From Erigeron canadensis (taxonomy: Eukaryota > Streptophyta > Magnoliopsida > Asterales > Asteraceae), in contig NC_057761.1 of NCBI RefSeq assembly GCF_010389155.1, forward strand, positions 56,542,587-56,606,586: a DNA stretch of 64,000 nucleotides, written 5' to 3'. Under the pieces are notes generated by a model that was not told the DNA's origin, searched no databases, and worked only from the letters and a program-made list of their open reading frames with translations. A program made the translations under genes and the position numbers. Below are positions 12,740 through 25,709 of the stretch, in pieces (the stretch's first letter is position 1; each line of letters starts with the position of its first letter).

Positions 12740-15700
12740 ATGAATCATGATCATCAGTTGGGAAGCATTGTCGATTTCCTTGAGAACAAAGCCATATTAA
12801 TCACCGGGGCTACTGGTTTTCTTGCCAAAAGTAATTCTCTCTTCCACTCCATCGATATGATCTCCCGCTAGCTAGCTATCAATATATATATATATATTTA
12901 GTCAAAATGTGTGTGTTTAATTTAATTACGCATGTAAACATATATATATATACAGTTTTTGTGGAGAAGATATTAAGAGTTCAACCAAATGTGAAGAAAC
13001 TATATCTTCTGGTTAGAGCTCCTGATGCCAAGTCTGCCTTGCAACGCTTTAACTCTGAGGTATCTATCTACATATATACATCTTTACTTCTTTATAAACT
13101 AACCCCGCCTTTCTCCTTTTAAGCCTTTAAAATACCTAAACTACGTATCTTCTCCTTTATTTACTAATTTAAATATATTACCTAATATACCTATAATACT
13201 TTTAATGAAATTCTTTACAAATCAATTACTTTTATATTAATAATCACACTCTCACCACCGCCACCTGCTACCACCGCTGCTGCATTGCACGGGTACCCGT
13301 CGTATAGTCTATATATAATTAAATACATGACTTAATTATGGTGTATTTATTATGGTAGATCTAGATAAATTCTGAAATAAGTTAGGCCGTTCACTTACAA
13401 CTATTAATCCAATGTATGTACGTGTATATATATGGACGAGATTTTTGACCTGTAATATAAAATTGATGTATTATCACAAACTTCTTAATATGATAATTCT
13501 ATAAAAAAAAAAAATAATAATAATAATACATCCTATATAAGTTATTTTTGTTACTCATTCCGCCCCATGCATATTGAATATTCAAACTTGATTTTTAAGT
13601 TTTTTTTTTCTAAAACTTTAACCGTATATATTTTTGTGTGTAGTATATAATCCTTGGTGAAATTTAAATCAAAGAAAATACACTAAAACTCAATGCATAT
13701 ATATATTTCACATTAAGTATTATATAAGACAACTAAAATTACCTTGCAAGTCAAATTTGAACATTTAAATAAGATAAAAAGAATAATAATTAATAAATTT
13801 TATGGAACAAATATGTGAGTGACCAAAATCCCATAAACAAAAACATATAAATTACTTTAAGAATGGGATTTTATAATAATATTGTACTTTTTTATTACAA
13901 ATCTTTACCAAATTTAAATCTAGTGATCTAACTTTCATGCATATCGGGGTGCTTTTTTTTTTTTATATACGTACGTAATTTATTTTTTAAATATTGTATG
14001 TATATAGTTTTTATTTAGAACTTAGTAATTTTTTAATTTAAAATAAATATAGTAAAAAAAGTATGAGATGTTATGTAGGAAACAATCCTATGTGGCAATG
14101 TTTAAAGTTAACTTTAGGTTGGAAGAAAGATTTAAAAGACTATTATTACTACTTTTTTTAATATATATATATATATCCGCCGCCTATCTCATGCCATGCT
14201 TCTTCTTTCTCCGAATCGGTTCCTAGTGTCAGTCAATCAAGATTCGATATATATACATTCTTAATTATGTTTGCATGAAATTTGTATATATAGGCAGTGG
14301 CAAAGGATTTGTTTAAGCTTCTAAAAGAGAAACACGGTACAAATCTGCAAACCTTTTTGTCGGAAAAAGTTACTCCGGTGGCAGGAGACATCACTTTTGA
14401 GGATTTGGGAGTACAAGACTCTAGTTTGAAAGAAGAAATGTGGAAAGATGTTGATGTTGTTGTTAACGTCGCTGCAACGACCAACTTTGACGAACGGTAT
14501 ATACATAATATTAATAATTAATAATAATTACTATTAATTGTTAGATCGACGACATATGATATGTCCCATCTCCACTTTACTTCAGATCACAAAAAAAGAA
14601 AAAGAAAAAAATATATGCACATCATCAAAATCCTATAAAATTATTATTATCAAATCTTTTATTATACTAAAACATGGATCCTCTAATAACTTGTGACTAA
14701 TCATAACTCTCGATTTTTTTAATGTTGACTTTTGTTTTCAATTTTGACTTTAGTTTACAGTTTTCTATTTCTTCATCACAAATTTACACTTTTTACCCAA
14801 TAATTTTAATATAATATATAAATAATAATAGCTAATATATATATCTGATAGAATATTAAGTAATATTTATCCAATAAAATAATAACTAATATATATCAAA
14901 TAATATATTCTATCATATATATATACATTAAAAATATATTCTAATAGTAATTGTACTATTTTAATTTTAATTTTAATTTTAATCTAAATATCTATATCTA
15001 TATATATATACTAAAAAACAGTTGAACTATTGACTTATTGACCAATCTTATCGCTCGATTTCATCGAAGTGACTCTCCCTGATGTCATCATTTAGATTTT
15101 TACATAATTTTATTTAATTAATAAAAAACAAATAACAAAAATAATTATTTTTACAATGTTATTAAAATTGGTTTCTATCTACAAAGCCCGATTTTTACAC
15201 ATGAACAATTGTATATTGCGGTATCTTGAGTTAAGTCGATAAGGGGCTTTAAGGTGTTAATATGTGACAAAGATGAGAAGATAAAAAACACTACAACAAG
15301 TTTCGTTTATAAAGAAGCCTTTCAAATGATGAAATAGGGTATATGGTTCCAATGTTCTTTTATTATATTAGTTTTCTTTTATTAGCTTAACATTCTTGAC
15401 ATTTGAATTGAACACTTAGTATCTACTTATATCTACAACTTTGAACTTATAAACTTTTATGAGTTACATGTATTAATATCTAATTTTAATAATGTCGTAA
15501 ATCTCGTGTCCAATGTTGGACGGGTCTAATGTCTAAAATCTAGTTAATTAACTAATTCTTTTCAAAATTGATAGACTTAAACTAAGGCGACAAAAGAGAT
15601 GAAAAAGTAATAAGCTAACCATCTATCTATCTATAATCTATCTATATCTATAAAACATATTGATCTCTTCTATTTTAGTAAATTCAGCACTTTATTATAC

Positions 15701-18700
15701 CCAAAACACCATTATTTTTTAATCCTAATTCTCCTATACACCTAATCTATACTTTTATACTATCTAATAAATAAAACAACCATCTCTTTAAAAGTTATGG
15801 AGAAATTATCTAAAATACCATTAATGATTAAATTACAATATCAGTCATTTATCCAAAATATCTGCATTAAACTTTTACATCAATTATTTACACCACTCGA
15901 CGCTGCCTCCACCACCAATAGTTGCCCTCACAACCATACCGTTGCAGCTAAAACCACCGTCGTACTGCGCGGGTATCGTGCTAGTAAAAACAAATGCTTT
16001 TTAAAGAAGAGTAACATTTGAGTGTGTGAATGTGTTGTTTTTTAATTGGAAAGTGATATTAGTACCACTCACTTTAATACATTTACCATAATTATGCATT
16101 ATTGATTTGTAGCTATAAAACTTATACGTTATGATACATAAATAAAAAATTATGATACGAATATCATTTACCTTTGTAATTGTATTCCGCATAATTCAGC
16201 TCACAATTTATTTTAGGATTTTTAGCTAAAGTTTAACACACCTACCATTAGTTTATATATTTAAAAAATATATAATTATTAAAATAAATTAAAGAAATAA
16301 TCATTTTATATCAACTGAAAGTCTCTATGGATCATAAAAATCTATATTTGTCAACTTTATCAAATTCTAATAGGCAAAATTTTATATTATTAAATTAATA
16401 TTTATTTTATGATAATGATCGTCACCATATATACGTAAAATGACAAACAAAATAAGCTTGTTTTGGCAAATTAAAGAAAAAATCGTTGGTTTTATTTTTT
16501 TTTCTTAGAAAAAAAATTGTGAATTTCGCTTGAAACTTTGTGTCGCGATTCAACAACGTGAGGTAGTATACGTTGTCCTAACCGGATCCGCGGTAGAAAG
16601 TTCTATCAAAGTAGAAATATCCATTTCAAATACCCGATGGGGAAACCTCAAACTAATCTGACCAACGGCACGACGATTAATAAGATTAACCTTTGCCTTC
16701 TCCAAGATTCAAACCTAAACCCCTTCGTTGGGGAATTACCTTTGTCACTGCATTCAAAATTTCAAACTAATATTTTTATGATTGTAACTTGTAAGCCCTT
16801 TAAAATGTTTTTTTTTACTTATATCCACTAGTATAAAACTTCATACTAAGTAAGATACAAAAACGATTCATGTCTTTCTATATAAACTAAACATCATATA
16901 TATACTAATTACAACATCCAATTACTACTCGTATTAAACTAATGAAATGCAATCTTAAGATAGAATTAAATAGCCACTACTTCGTACAAGCTATAGCCAT
17001 GTTGGAGAAATGAGAAACTAATTTGTTGGATTAAAAATGAAAAGGTATAAATGGGCCCATATTTATGACGGTGAGTTTAAAGCAAAACCTATATATGTCC
17101 AAATCCACTCAATTTAGAATATAGTGGCGGGTAATCATCAATCCTCTTAATTGTTTAGCTTAAATATCTTTCTAATTAATAGAATTATGACATGTGAAAA
17201 ATCAAGGGGTGAAATTAGAAAAGAGAATTAATGAATTACATGTGTTAACAAATGGATACATTAAGAGGATTTTTAGAAAGATTGATTAGGAGGATTTATT
17301 ATTTTTCTATAGTGTCCTAAAAATTGTAACCTTTATAAAATAATAACACCACTTAGAGTTTTCGATTTTTCTTTTTTCTTTTTAAGCTTTTTTACGTAGG
17401 ACTTGATGTATTTTGAGCAAAAAAAAATAACTATAAGTGTTGAACATATTAAGTCCATTTTATGGTGAATATTATGCACATCTAAGATAAGAATTGTGTT
17501 TGGACGTGGTTTGGTTGAAGTAGTGACATAGTTTGTCTACTACTTGTCTTTACAAAATTGTTAATAATGCCTGCTTTGGGTTGTTGTAGATATGATGTTG
17601 CCCTCATGCTTAACACATTTGGCGCAAAATACGTTTTAAACTTCGCCAAGAAATGTGTCAACATAAAGCTGCTTCTTCATGTGTCTACAGGTTAGCTTGA
17701 ACATAGATATACATACCGTTACAAATGATATCAAGACCGACCTCTCGATCTACTTAATTGGTATAATTGAGTTCCAACCATGTCTAATTAAAAACAATGT
17801 GTATGCAGCCTATGTTTCCGGCGAGAAACCAGGACTAATGCTTGAAATTCCATATAACTTGGGAGAGTCAATTAATGGAACAAATGGGCTAGACATTGAT
17901 GAAGAGAGAAAGATCGTTGAAGATAAATTGAAAGAGCTCAAATCTGATCATCATAATTATAATGATAAATTGGTTAAGTTTGCCATGAAAGATTTGGGAA
18001 TGAAAAGGTAAATAACTCCTTAAACCATTAAGTTTATTGCTCAATCTTTGAATATAGTTCATTTTTATATACGTTTTATCTGAGTTTTATAGCCGATGGG
18101 GCTATGGTTAACACGTAGTAAATGTTGTACGTAGAAGTAACTGCCCATAATTTGAACTGCCATGTACAACAATTTACTACGTTTTAATCTATAGTCATAA
18201 AGGCTATGAATAACATACCTATTTATATGCATGTTTTTAACTCAAATGCTATGAACTTGATTAATAAGTGTTCTTGGTATAGGGCAAACCGCTACGGTTG
18301 GCCAAATACATATGTTTTTACCAAAGCATTAGGGGAGATGATAATCGGTCACATGAAGGGAGATATGCCGGTGGTTATACTTCGTCCAACCATTGTCACG
18401 AGTACTTTCAAAGAACCTTTTCCCGGATGGGTTGAAGGAATTAGGTAAGTAATTCCGATCGACTCATTTCTTTCACATATATTATTAATTCAAAAAGCAC
18501 CAATACCCTCTTGAGAAATGACAAAAAACTACTCAAAAAATTAAAAATAAATTAGTAGTTGAGGAGTTAATTTTAAAAATTTTCAGGACCATTGATAGCT
18601 TGGCACTTGGGTATGGAAAGGGCCAATTAACATGTTTCCTTGGAAATCCTGAAGCTGTATACGATGTTGTGAGTTTCTTAATTGGAACATCTTTTGCCTA

Positions 18701-19683
18701 AATTTACATTCATTTGACAATTAATACGAATTACTTCAACATAATATATATTCCTAGAAAAACTAATAATTATACCGACCCCCCACCCCCTGGATGGTAG
18801 GTACCAGCTGACATGGTAGTGAATGCTATGATCGCGACAATAGCGGCCCATTCAAGTCAAAAGTTTTCTGAGACAATTTACCATGTTGGGTCTTCCGTAT
18901 CAAACCCAGTGAAGTTCACCGTCATTCAAAGATGTGGCTATAACTATTTTACGGAGCATCCGTGGATCGGAAAGGATGGGAAGCCCGTCATAGTTGGAGA
19001 AGTTACAGTGTTGAAATCCATGGAAAGTTTCCATCGATATATGGCTCTTCGTTACTTGCTTCCGTTGAATGTCGGCCATCTTTATCTTTTCTATATATGC
19101 TGTTGTTTTTTTTTTTTCTTTCTATTTCAAAAAATGCCTCAACATGCCTAAAAATTAAACAAATATGATGACAAGATTGAAAGTAAAGATAAAAAGAAAA
19201 AGAATGAAATCTATGTGTAAACAATAATTTGATTAGGCGCGCATGTTTAATTAGGCTTATGAATTTTAAGTGTATTTTTTTATATACATATTAACAAAAA
19301 TTTTCACTATAGGTACTTAAATATGTGAACATCGTATTTTGCCAAGCTTTTGCGGACACATACAAGAACCTTAGGCGTAAGATCAACTTCGTGTTACGAC
19401 TAGTTGACCTTTACAAACCTTACTTGTTCACGAAAAGCTTGTAAGTACTAGTAACTACTCTTTGTTTACAATAAACTCTTTCTTCTTCTTGTGGTTTGTA
19501 CCTAACGTGCAATACATATTTTATGACAGTTATGACGATTTGAATACTGAAAAGCTACGTAGGGCAATCAGAGAGAGCGGAGATGAGGAGAGCCTCTTCT
19601 ACTTCAATCCAAGGGTAATCGATTGGGAAGACTATTTCCAGAATACACACATCCCTGGTGTAAGACAACGCGAATTTAAATGA
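12740..19683 (+). CDS. FAR: Alcohol-forming fatty acyl-CoA reductase, copy 1 (10 exons)
   Basis: Exons: 12740-12830, 12956-13059, 14294-14496, 17590-17690, 17809-18007, 18283-18444, 18587-18668, 18801-19070, 19313-19440, 19530-19683. They join in frame to 497 residues, the usual length for plant FARs. The Rossmann NADPH site TGATGFLAK is at residues 22-30 and the catalytic YxxxK motif is YVFTK (Y243, K247) after RYGWPNT. LRPTIV and PFPGWVEG follow, then the FAR C-terminal domain ending [12 protein letters not shown]. Known reaction: acyl-CoA plus 2 NADPH to primary fatty alcohol, normally at the ER or plastid, for wax, suberin or pollen wall; no plastid transit peptide is obvious. Exon phases match copy 2 (39526-45513) exactly. 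Intron 3 (3.1 kb) is full of transposons. The gene looks intact. Which acyl chain it uses cannot be told from the sequence. Confidence 0.93.
13063..13305 (+). mobile_element. Degenerate Helitron-like element in FAR copy 1 intron 2
   Basis: Starting immediately after the splice donor, the sequence follows the same order as the Helitron-like elements at 54536 and 57668: 'tctatctaca', 'tttatttactaatttaa', 'acctataatac', then CAC-rich DNA, then 'gctgcattgcacgggtac' and 'cgtatagt'. The 3' end is not a clean CTRR. It is identified by similarity to the other copies in this window. Confidence 0.5.
14991..15543 (+). mobile_element. Helitron-like element in FAR copy 1 intron 3
   Basis: The 5' end is TCTATATCTATA preceded by A. 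The 3' end is a short stem-loop ('gtccaa tg ttggac' at about 15508-15521) followed by 'tctaaaatctag' and then T. A TC start, hairpin, CTAG end and insertion between A and T are Helitron hallmarks; there are no inverted repeats and no target duplication. The element is non-coding. Its 3' end belongs to the same family as those at 51110 and 52578. Confidence 0.6.
15641..15984 (+). mobile_element. Helitron-like element, CGCGGG family, in FAR copy 1 intron 3
   Basis: Begins TCTATATCTATAAAAC after an A and ends 'tgcgcgggtatcgtg' CTAG followed by T. A CAC/GCC-rich stretch (about 15895-15960) precedes the end, as in the other members of this family in the window. About 344 bases and non-coding; a short open frame inside it resembles no known protein. 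Confidence 0.65.
16530..16770 (-). mobile_element. Possible tRNA-derived SINE remnant
   Basis: On the minus strand 'ggtttgaatcttgg' (about 16708-16721) resembles a Pol III B box (GGTTCGANTCC), preceded by 'ggggtttag' and followed by GC-richer DNA than its surroundings. No clear A box or target duplication was found, so this stays tentative. Confidence 0.3.
18091..18205. repeat. Small perfect-type hairpin in FAR copy 1 intron 5
   Basis: An inverted repeat with arms of about 35 bases: 'ctatggttaacacgtagtaa' on the left pairs with the complement of the right arm ending 'tttaatctatag'. The inner stem 'aatgttgtac' pairs with 'gtacaacaatt'. About 115 bases in total. It is either a tiny MITE or a fold in the intron RNA; it ends 77 bases before exon 6. 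Confidence 0.7.
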
Positions 19684-20450
19684 CATGCAAAACTATAAAC
19701 ATTATATATGTGTGTTCGATATGTATATGTTTTCAATTACACGGTCTATAGCTCAAGTAATACTCTCTCGTAAGCCTAATATAATGTACAAAGGACGACG
19801 GAACTAAGAAGAGTATCGTTCTTTGTACAAATTTCTTATAATTAATTTGTTACACGTTGTTAAAAGAACAACGATATACGGTTTGACAACCAATTGTTGT
19901 ATTTTCATTGTATTTTGATTTCTATAGTTTATATTTGGTAATTGTGATTTATATACTTTGTGATGGATGAGTTGTGGATATTACAATTAAAAGAAAAAAA
20001 TTGCTATGGGTGCTAGCTGGCCGCTAGGGCAGAAACGATGATTGAAGAAAATCAATAATATATTTTTATGTTGTGTATAAGGTAACTAATGTTTTTTTTC
20101 TTTGAACTTCCATGGAATGAAAGGTTGACACAATTTTAGAGCAATGGTTTATATTATTATTAGCTAGGTACAAAATATAGTAAGTAGTACTTGATAAACC
20201 CCGTATATTTGGATAAAAAGACTTAGGCCTATAGGATACTACTTCTACCCATTTCTAACACTATTCATCTCTTCTAGACATACCCCTCCTTAGGCTCCCT
20301 TTATAGGAACCCACTTCTAACCCGCGTCTAGGACTATTCATCTCTTCTAGACACCCCAAGAACACCCCTTCCTTATAACCCTCAATTCTAACCCACTTCT
20401 AACAATATTCACCTATTATTTTAACACTAAATATAACACTATAACACTAA

Positions 20451-21428
20451 GGGGGTGTTTCGTTCAAATAAGGTAATGGTAATGGGAAACATAATGAGAA
20501 TAGTAAGTAATGCAATCAAAGCATTCCATTATATTGATGCTTGGTTAGTAATCCTATATATTAAGTTGGATGTATTTATAGATATATACAATTAGTAAAA
20601 GTTTTTATATTATATAATTGTGTATATATAAATGTCTAATTATAATAAACTAGCATGGTTCACGTGCGTTGCAGCGACACCATTGATAATGTGTTTGATG
20701 TCGTGATTACCCCGCAAACTATATAAGTGAACAATCAATTAAGCGAGATACCACGATGATAATGTAGCTTCAATAGCAGCCAACGTAAACTAAAAAAGTA
20801 CATGTATTGGGCAATCAATTGAAATGAAAAGATGAGATGGTTTAGATATAAATGCATTTGAATTGAAATAGAAGAAGGACAATTTTATACATTTGCATGG
20901 TTACATTTCAACACTTTAGGAGAGAGAATATTATTTCTTTTATATAAAGTATAAAAGAATATAATATTAATAAATTTTATATATAAGATATAGGTAACAA
21001 AATTAATATTAACTAATATATATATTTTAAAAGAAAAATAGTATATATAAAAAAAAAAAGTTTAGGTGATCAGAAATCAGTATCATATAAGATTTCTATG
21101 ACTTACATATATATTTTTTTAATTAATAGATATATTAATTTAATAATCAATAATAATTCCCATAATTGATTAACAATATTAATTATTATGTTATGAGAAT
21201 AGAACGTACAGGAAGTTAATTTGTTGAAAATGAGTGGAGAGAAAAATTAGGAGGTGGTTAGTGGTGAGAAATTAAAAAGTGGGTAATGGATTGTGATTAC
21301 CCCAAATTACTCTATAATGCCTCATTACCTATTTTTAGTATTGATTAACTTGTTTTATTTCAACCAAGCATAGTCTTTTATTATTATATCCATTCCTCAC
21401 CCCTAAATACATCTAATCAAGCATCCCC
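20451..21428. mobile_element. Nested Tourist-like (Harbinger) MITE
   Basis: The ends are gggggtgtttcgtt and the inverse of ggggatgcttgatt, flanked by TAA on both sides (20448-20450 and 21429-21431). This is the 3-bp target duplication of PIF/Harbinger elements. About 978 bases and non-coding. Internally it repeats 'taatggaatg'-type phrases near both ends. It is inserted within the larger Harbinger-type sequence. Confidence 0.75.
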
Positions 21429-21881
21429 TAAATTGGGCCCCTCACCTCTACTTTCTTGCGTTTAAATTTGGAAGCCACAGTCGGACGCGGTGCTAGACGC
21501 ACGTAGTGCTACTAGGGTCTTGGTCTTTCGCTGTGTCGGATGCGCGTCTGACGCGGCTAGAAGCCTTATAAGGACCGGCCTATAACTCTCACTTCTAACT
21601 CACTTCTAACACTATTCATCTCTTTTAGACACACCAAGACACAACCCTCCTTATAACCCTCACGTCTAACCCACTTCTAACACTATTCATCCATTATTAT
21701 ATTATTTCATTTTTATTTTTCACAAAATTAAAGAAACACATTTTATTATTAAAAAAATATTATAATACTTAAAAATAAAACATAAAACACATTAAAAATT
21801 CTTTAAAAAAACATTAAACACATAAACCTACAACTTAAACCTAAGAATTAAAACACATTAAACTAAAAATACAAACTAAAC

Positions 21882-23085
21882 CTAGATATCCTTAAAATAC
21901 GGCACGTACTTATCGATGAGGTTTTTACACGTAACCCTAATCTGCTCCAACTCGTCTTCATCTATGCCGGTGGGGATTGGCTGCTGCAGAAGTGCGAAAG
22001 CAGCCCTGACCTGCTTGCGGAAGCGACCATCCTCTCTCACCTTCCGATCCTCTTCTATTTTCTTCTATCCTCATCAATTTTCCTCATCTGCTCTTCTTGC
22101 AACAAGAGCATTCGATCAAGCGTGTTCAAGGCCTGTTCTGACCCACTCAAACCACCACGGCTAGAAGTGGCATCCGAACCACTTGACATTTTCCGGCTAA
22201 CATTACGACCCACAAGACTACGAATTGGGTCGTCTCTAAACAACCGGTCTATCGCCACATCCGGGTCCACACTCGACTGCCCCAAATCAACATAATCACC
22301 CAAATCAACATAATCATCCACGCCTCGTCTGGGAATACTATGTTCTTGTCAAAAGGCGGGACAGTCTTTCAGCACCTCGTAACACGCCTCAAACTGATAC
22401 TTGGGCGGTCCATGAACCTCCAAGTACTGAAGGTGAGCTCCGTTGTACACTTGTCTCTCATCTGCACCGCTCTGTCGTCCATGCTCTTGCAACTTCTTCA
22501 AAATTGCTCCAAACTTCTTAGTAGTACTCTTGATCTTGTTCCATTTTCCTTGTAATTGACTTTTGTTTCGTTCTCCGGCTGGAGGTTTTGGTTGTACCAT
22601 TCGATCACTTTACGCCAAAACATTGTCTCATCTTGGCTAATACCAACACTTGAGTCTTGTAAAGCATGTGTCCACGCCCTGGACAACAAAACACATTCGT
22701 TTATGGACCACTTCGCCTTTTCAGTTGCAGCCACCCCTTTTTTTGTCACTCGCCTGGGCGGTGCAGGAACTTCTTGAACTTCTTCTTCCTCTGCATATGC
22801 AACACTAGTTCGTGCCGATTGTGAAAAATTCTCACCTACATGCCTCTGGTAGGACCCACCCGCAACCTGAATTTGGTTAAAGTGTTGCAGCAAAAGGAAC
22901 TGCTAAAACTTTTCGTTAATCGATGACGTACCTAACAAGCTCGTAAACGATAGGTTCATTGCACCAAAGCTGCTAGAGGTCCCCGCCATACTAGAAGACG
23001 ACATGACATTTTGGTATTGGGCAGGGTTTTGGTATTGGTTTGTGTTTTGGGTTTGGTTTGCAAGTTTTTTGTTTTTCCTAGGCAT
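21882..23085 (-). pseudogene. PIF/Harbinger ORF1-type (Myb/NAM-like) pseudogene
   Basis: Reading leftward from an ATG at 23085 (MPRKNKKLANQ), the product starts with an Asn/Gln-rich region. A Myb/SANT-like trihelix domain follows (KAKWSINECVLLSRAW, ISQDETMFWRKV), then KWNKIKSTTKKFGAILKK, and a Lys/Glu-rich tail ending YVPYFKDI at 21882. This is the DNA-binding accessory protein encoded next to the transposase in PIF/Harbinger elements, often annotated in plants as GST T3-like. It is broken: an in-frame TAG at 22903-22905, a frame change near 22555, another between about 22350 and 22310, and one near 22070. It is a dead copy inside the element 20226-23421. Confidence 0.8.
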
Positions 23086-23424
23086 TTTGATTGATGAAAT
23101 GTTGAAAGAAAGATGTGTTTTTGAGTAAAAATTGGAAGATGGAAGTAAAATGTGAAGAAATGGTGGTGAAATGGTGTTGTTTAAATAGGAAAAAAAATTA
23201 AACAATGAAGAGGAGCGGGGGACTTCAAGACTAGCCGTTGCTAGTTTTTGAAAAAAAAAACGTTTTTTTTTTAAATTAAAGTAGGTTTACATTCGTTCGG
23301 CCCCAAATGTATACAAATTCATGCGTCCAAAAACGGAAGTAAGCACCAGCCAGTGTCATACACCTTTTGATGCGTTGGACGCAACCAAGACGCATGGACG
23401 TAGTATTATAAGGACCGGTCTTAT

Positions 23425-24904
23425 ACCATCATTTTTTCGATAACATGAATAAGAAAAACCTGATACATTTATCATTTTATATTATTTTTATGTATAACGA
23501 TATTGATAAATGCAAGCAATCCACTCCGTTAATATAGATCCAAAGATTCTTGAAGAGATGTAAAAAAGTTCGGTCTAAAATATCTTCTAGAAACCAATCC
23601 TATGTTTAATATGGTGTAAATGCGTGTCACGACAAATATGATTCGTAGATGTCATAGGAAGGGGCACATTAATGTCGCCATACAACAAATATCTCATTGC
23701 TAAACCTTCCAACATTTTATTTTTCCTTTTTAGCATTAATAAATGTTGTTTGTAACAAACCAAGCAACGCAGTTGTATTTTTTTGAACGGCAGAAGTATG
23801 ATAAAACAAAGACCACTAACACAATGTGTCAATGCTAGAGGTGAAAGTGTACCATTACAAATTTAGAATTATCAAAACAATTACATATTTTAGATTTCTC
23901 TGCAAAAAGAATAAAATAAAAACTCGTGTTAGTTACAAAAACCAGACAAGAAGAAAAAACCTCACCCACAAAAGTCGTGTCAACGGTTTTTCCTTTGTAG
24001 GCGCTTTTTTATGCAGTTCAAGGTTAACCAACAATAATTAATAACAGTGCTTGAATAAAAATTTGTTAATTTACAGAAAATTCCTTAATACCTGATTCGT
24101 GTCATAAAACAGCATCCAATTGTAGATAATAGAACACAGTTCGTATGGCCTTGTTCTTAACTGTTGAATATTTTAGTCATTAATTATTGAATTCCGTAGT
24201 TATTTTTAGATAATTAGCAACGAAACGTATTTACACCACTGATATTTTGGGACTATTATTAAGTCCTTGCAATAATATGTCATTCAGCAAGGAATTGAAA
24301 TTGTAATGTTTCTAATTTTGCGTTACAGATTCAAGACCTATGATTTGTATCGCCTTTTATATATTTTTACTGTAATTGCAGAGAATTAAGGTCGTTCCTA
24401 GTAATCTAGAACTAGAGTTAAAAGTGGGGTCAATTAATTTAGTTGTCTGTATTAACTTGGATCATTTGATACATTTATCTATCTATATCTATATATGTAT
24501 GTACGTAACTGAGTCGAGTAGTTTTTAAATTGTTTGTTTTCGATTGTGTATCTTTTCAACCACTCCGCATTTACCAATCTAAATCAAATTTTAATCATAC
24601 CGCCTAACAGAGTTTGCTATCTATCTTTTCATCTCGTTTTCATTCAACTCCCTTTTTTGTTTTTATTTTGTTGTTAACCATAGTTATGATAATTTTTTTA
24701 TAATGTGGGTTATAGATTTTGTAAAGATTATTATATGTTTATTTTTAATTTTAGTTCCACTTTAGTATAATTAGGCCTCACTTATTTTGGTCCTACATGT
24801 TTTTTTAGTTCTATTTTCTTTAGCCCATTGAACTTTGTCAGCCTAAAGTCAATTACTCAATAGTCAATTGAGCTCAATGTCACATTCCTGTGCAATTCCG
24901 TAAC
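23425..24904. other. Gene-free spacer
   Basis: I see no gene, no element with matched ends and no strong repeat here. Base composition is ordinary AT-rich intergenic DNA. Short open frames lack family resemblance. Confidence 0.5.
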
Positions 24905-25495
24905 CATCACAGACCAGGCCCACCTCACTTCAATTAAGCTCAATGAAAGAATGTGGTAGTTAAAAAAAAAAAGCAAAAAAAAAAAGAAAAAAAAGGAGAA
25001 AATATAGCTATCTCGAACACAAATCCTTCATACATTTACGGTAGATCTCAACTATCAGGTCGCGTTTATTTCACAGAATTTGATGGAATATGATGAAATT
25101 GAATTACATTCCTTAGTGCGTTTAGTTGTTTAAAGAAAGAGGAATCTCTTTCCGTAGGAATGTAAACATTCCATCATTTGATGGAATCTCCATTCTTTGG
25201 GGATGGAGGAAATCACAGACCAGGCCCACCTCACTTCAATTAAGCTCAATGAAAGAATGTGGTAGTTTAAAAAAAAAAAGGAGAAAATATAGCTATCTCG
25301 AACATAAATCCTTCATACATTTACGGTAGATCTCAACTATCAGGTCGCGTTTATTTCACAGAATCTGATGGAATATGATGGAATTTAATTACATTCCTTA
25401 GTGCGTTTGGTTGTTCAAAGAAAGAGGAATCTCTTTCCGTAGGAATGTAAACATTTCATCATTTGATGAAATCTCCATTCTTTGGGGATGGAGGA
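24905..25495. repeat. Two-copy tandem duplication, unit about 300 bases
   Basis: Unit 1 is about 24905-25210 and unit 2 about 25211-25495. They are near-identical over their whole length, for example 'atcacagaccaggcccacct' at 24906 and 25212 and 'gaaagaggaatctctttccg' in each. They differ mainly in the length of an A-rich tract after 'gtggtagtt' and in a few substitutions, so the duplication is recent. The 'caggtcgcgttta' end in each unit resembles the inverse of 'aaacgggccctg' at about 25698-25709, suggesting a MITE lies within. Confidence 0.9.
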
Positions 25496-25514
25496 AGGAA
25501 TTTCATTCCTTCCG

Positions 25515-25690
25515 TCACTTGAATTCTAAAAAAATCAAAAACATTCCGTCAAATTTCAATCCTTCATATTCCAATTCCTTTGAAAGATTTCATTCACTTG
25601 AATTCTCAAAAAATCAAAAACATTCTGTCAAATTTCATTTTTTCATATTCCAATTCCTTCGAAAGATTTAATTCCTTCCAAAAACATTTT
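25515..25690. repeat. Minisatellite, unit about 80 bases, two copies
   Basis: Two successive copies of 'ttgaattct(a/c)aaaaaatcaaaaacattc' then 'tgtcaaatttc' then 'catattccaattcctt' then 'gaaagattt', at about 25520-25595 and 25598-25677. They follow the tandem duplication directly and may be subterminal repeats of the same MITE, whose right end would be about 25709. Confidence 0.75.
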
Positions 25691-25709
25691 GTGAACCAAA
25701 CGGGCCCTG

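Larger units (their letters stand above)
20226..23421. mobile_element. PIF/Harbinger-type composite element
   Basis: The left end ('ggcctatagga tactacttct') and the right end, whose inverse reads 'gaccggtccttataatacta', look like decayed inverted repeats flanked by TTA (20223-20225 and 23422-23424), the usual Harbinger target. Inside lie a broken ORF1 gene and repeated phrases such as 'cttctaacccacttctaaca' at about 20315, 20390, 21595 and 21665. A further end-like sequence, 'ttataaggaccggcc', occurs at about 21570, so this may be two related elements side by side rather than one. No DDE transposase is seen. Confidence 0.55.
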
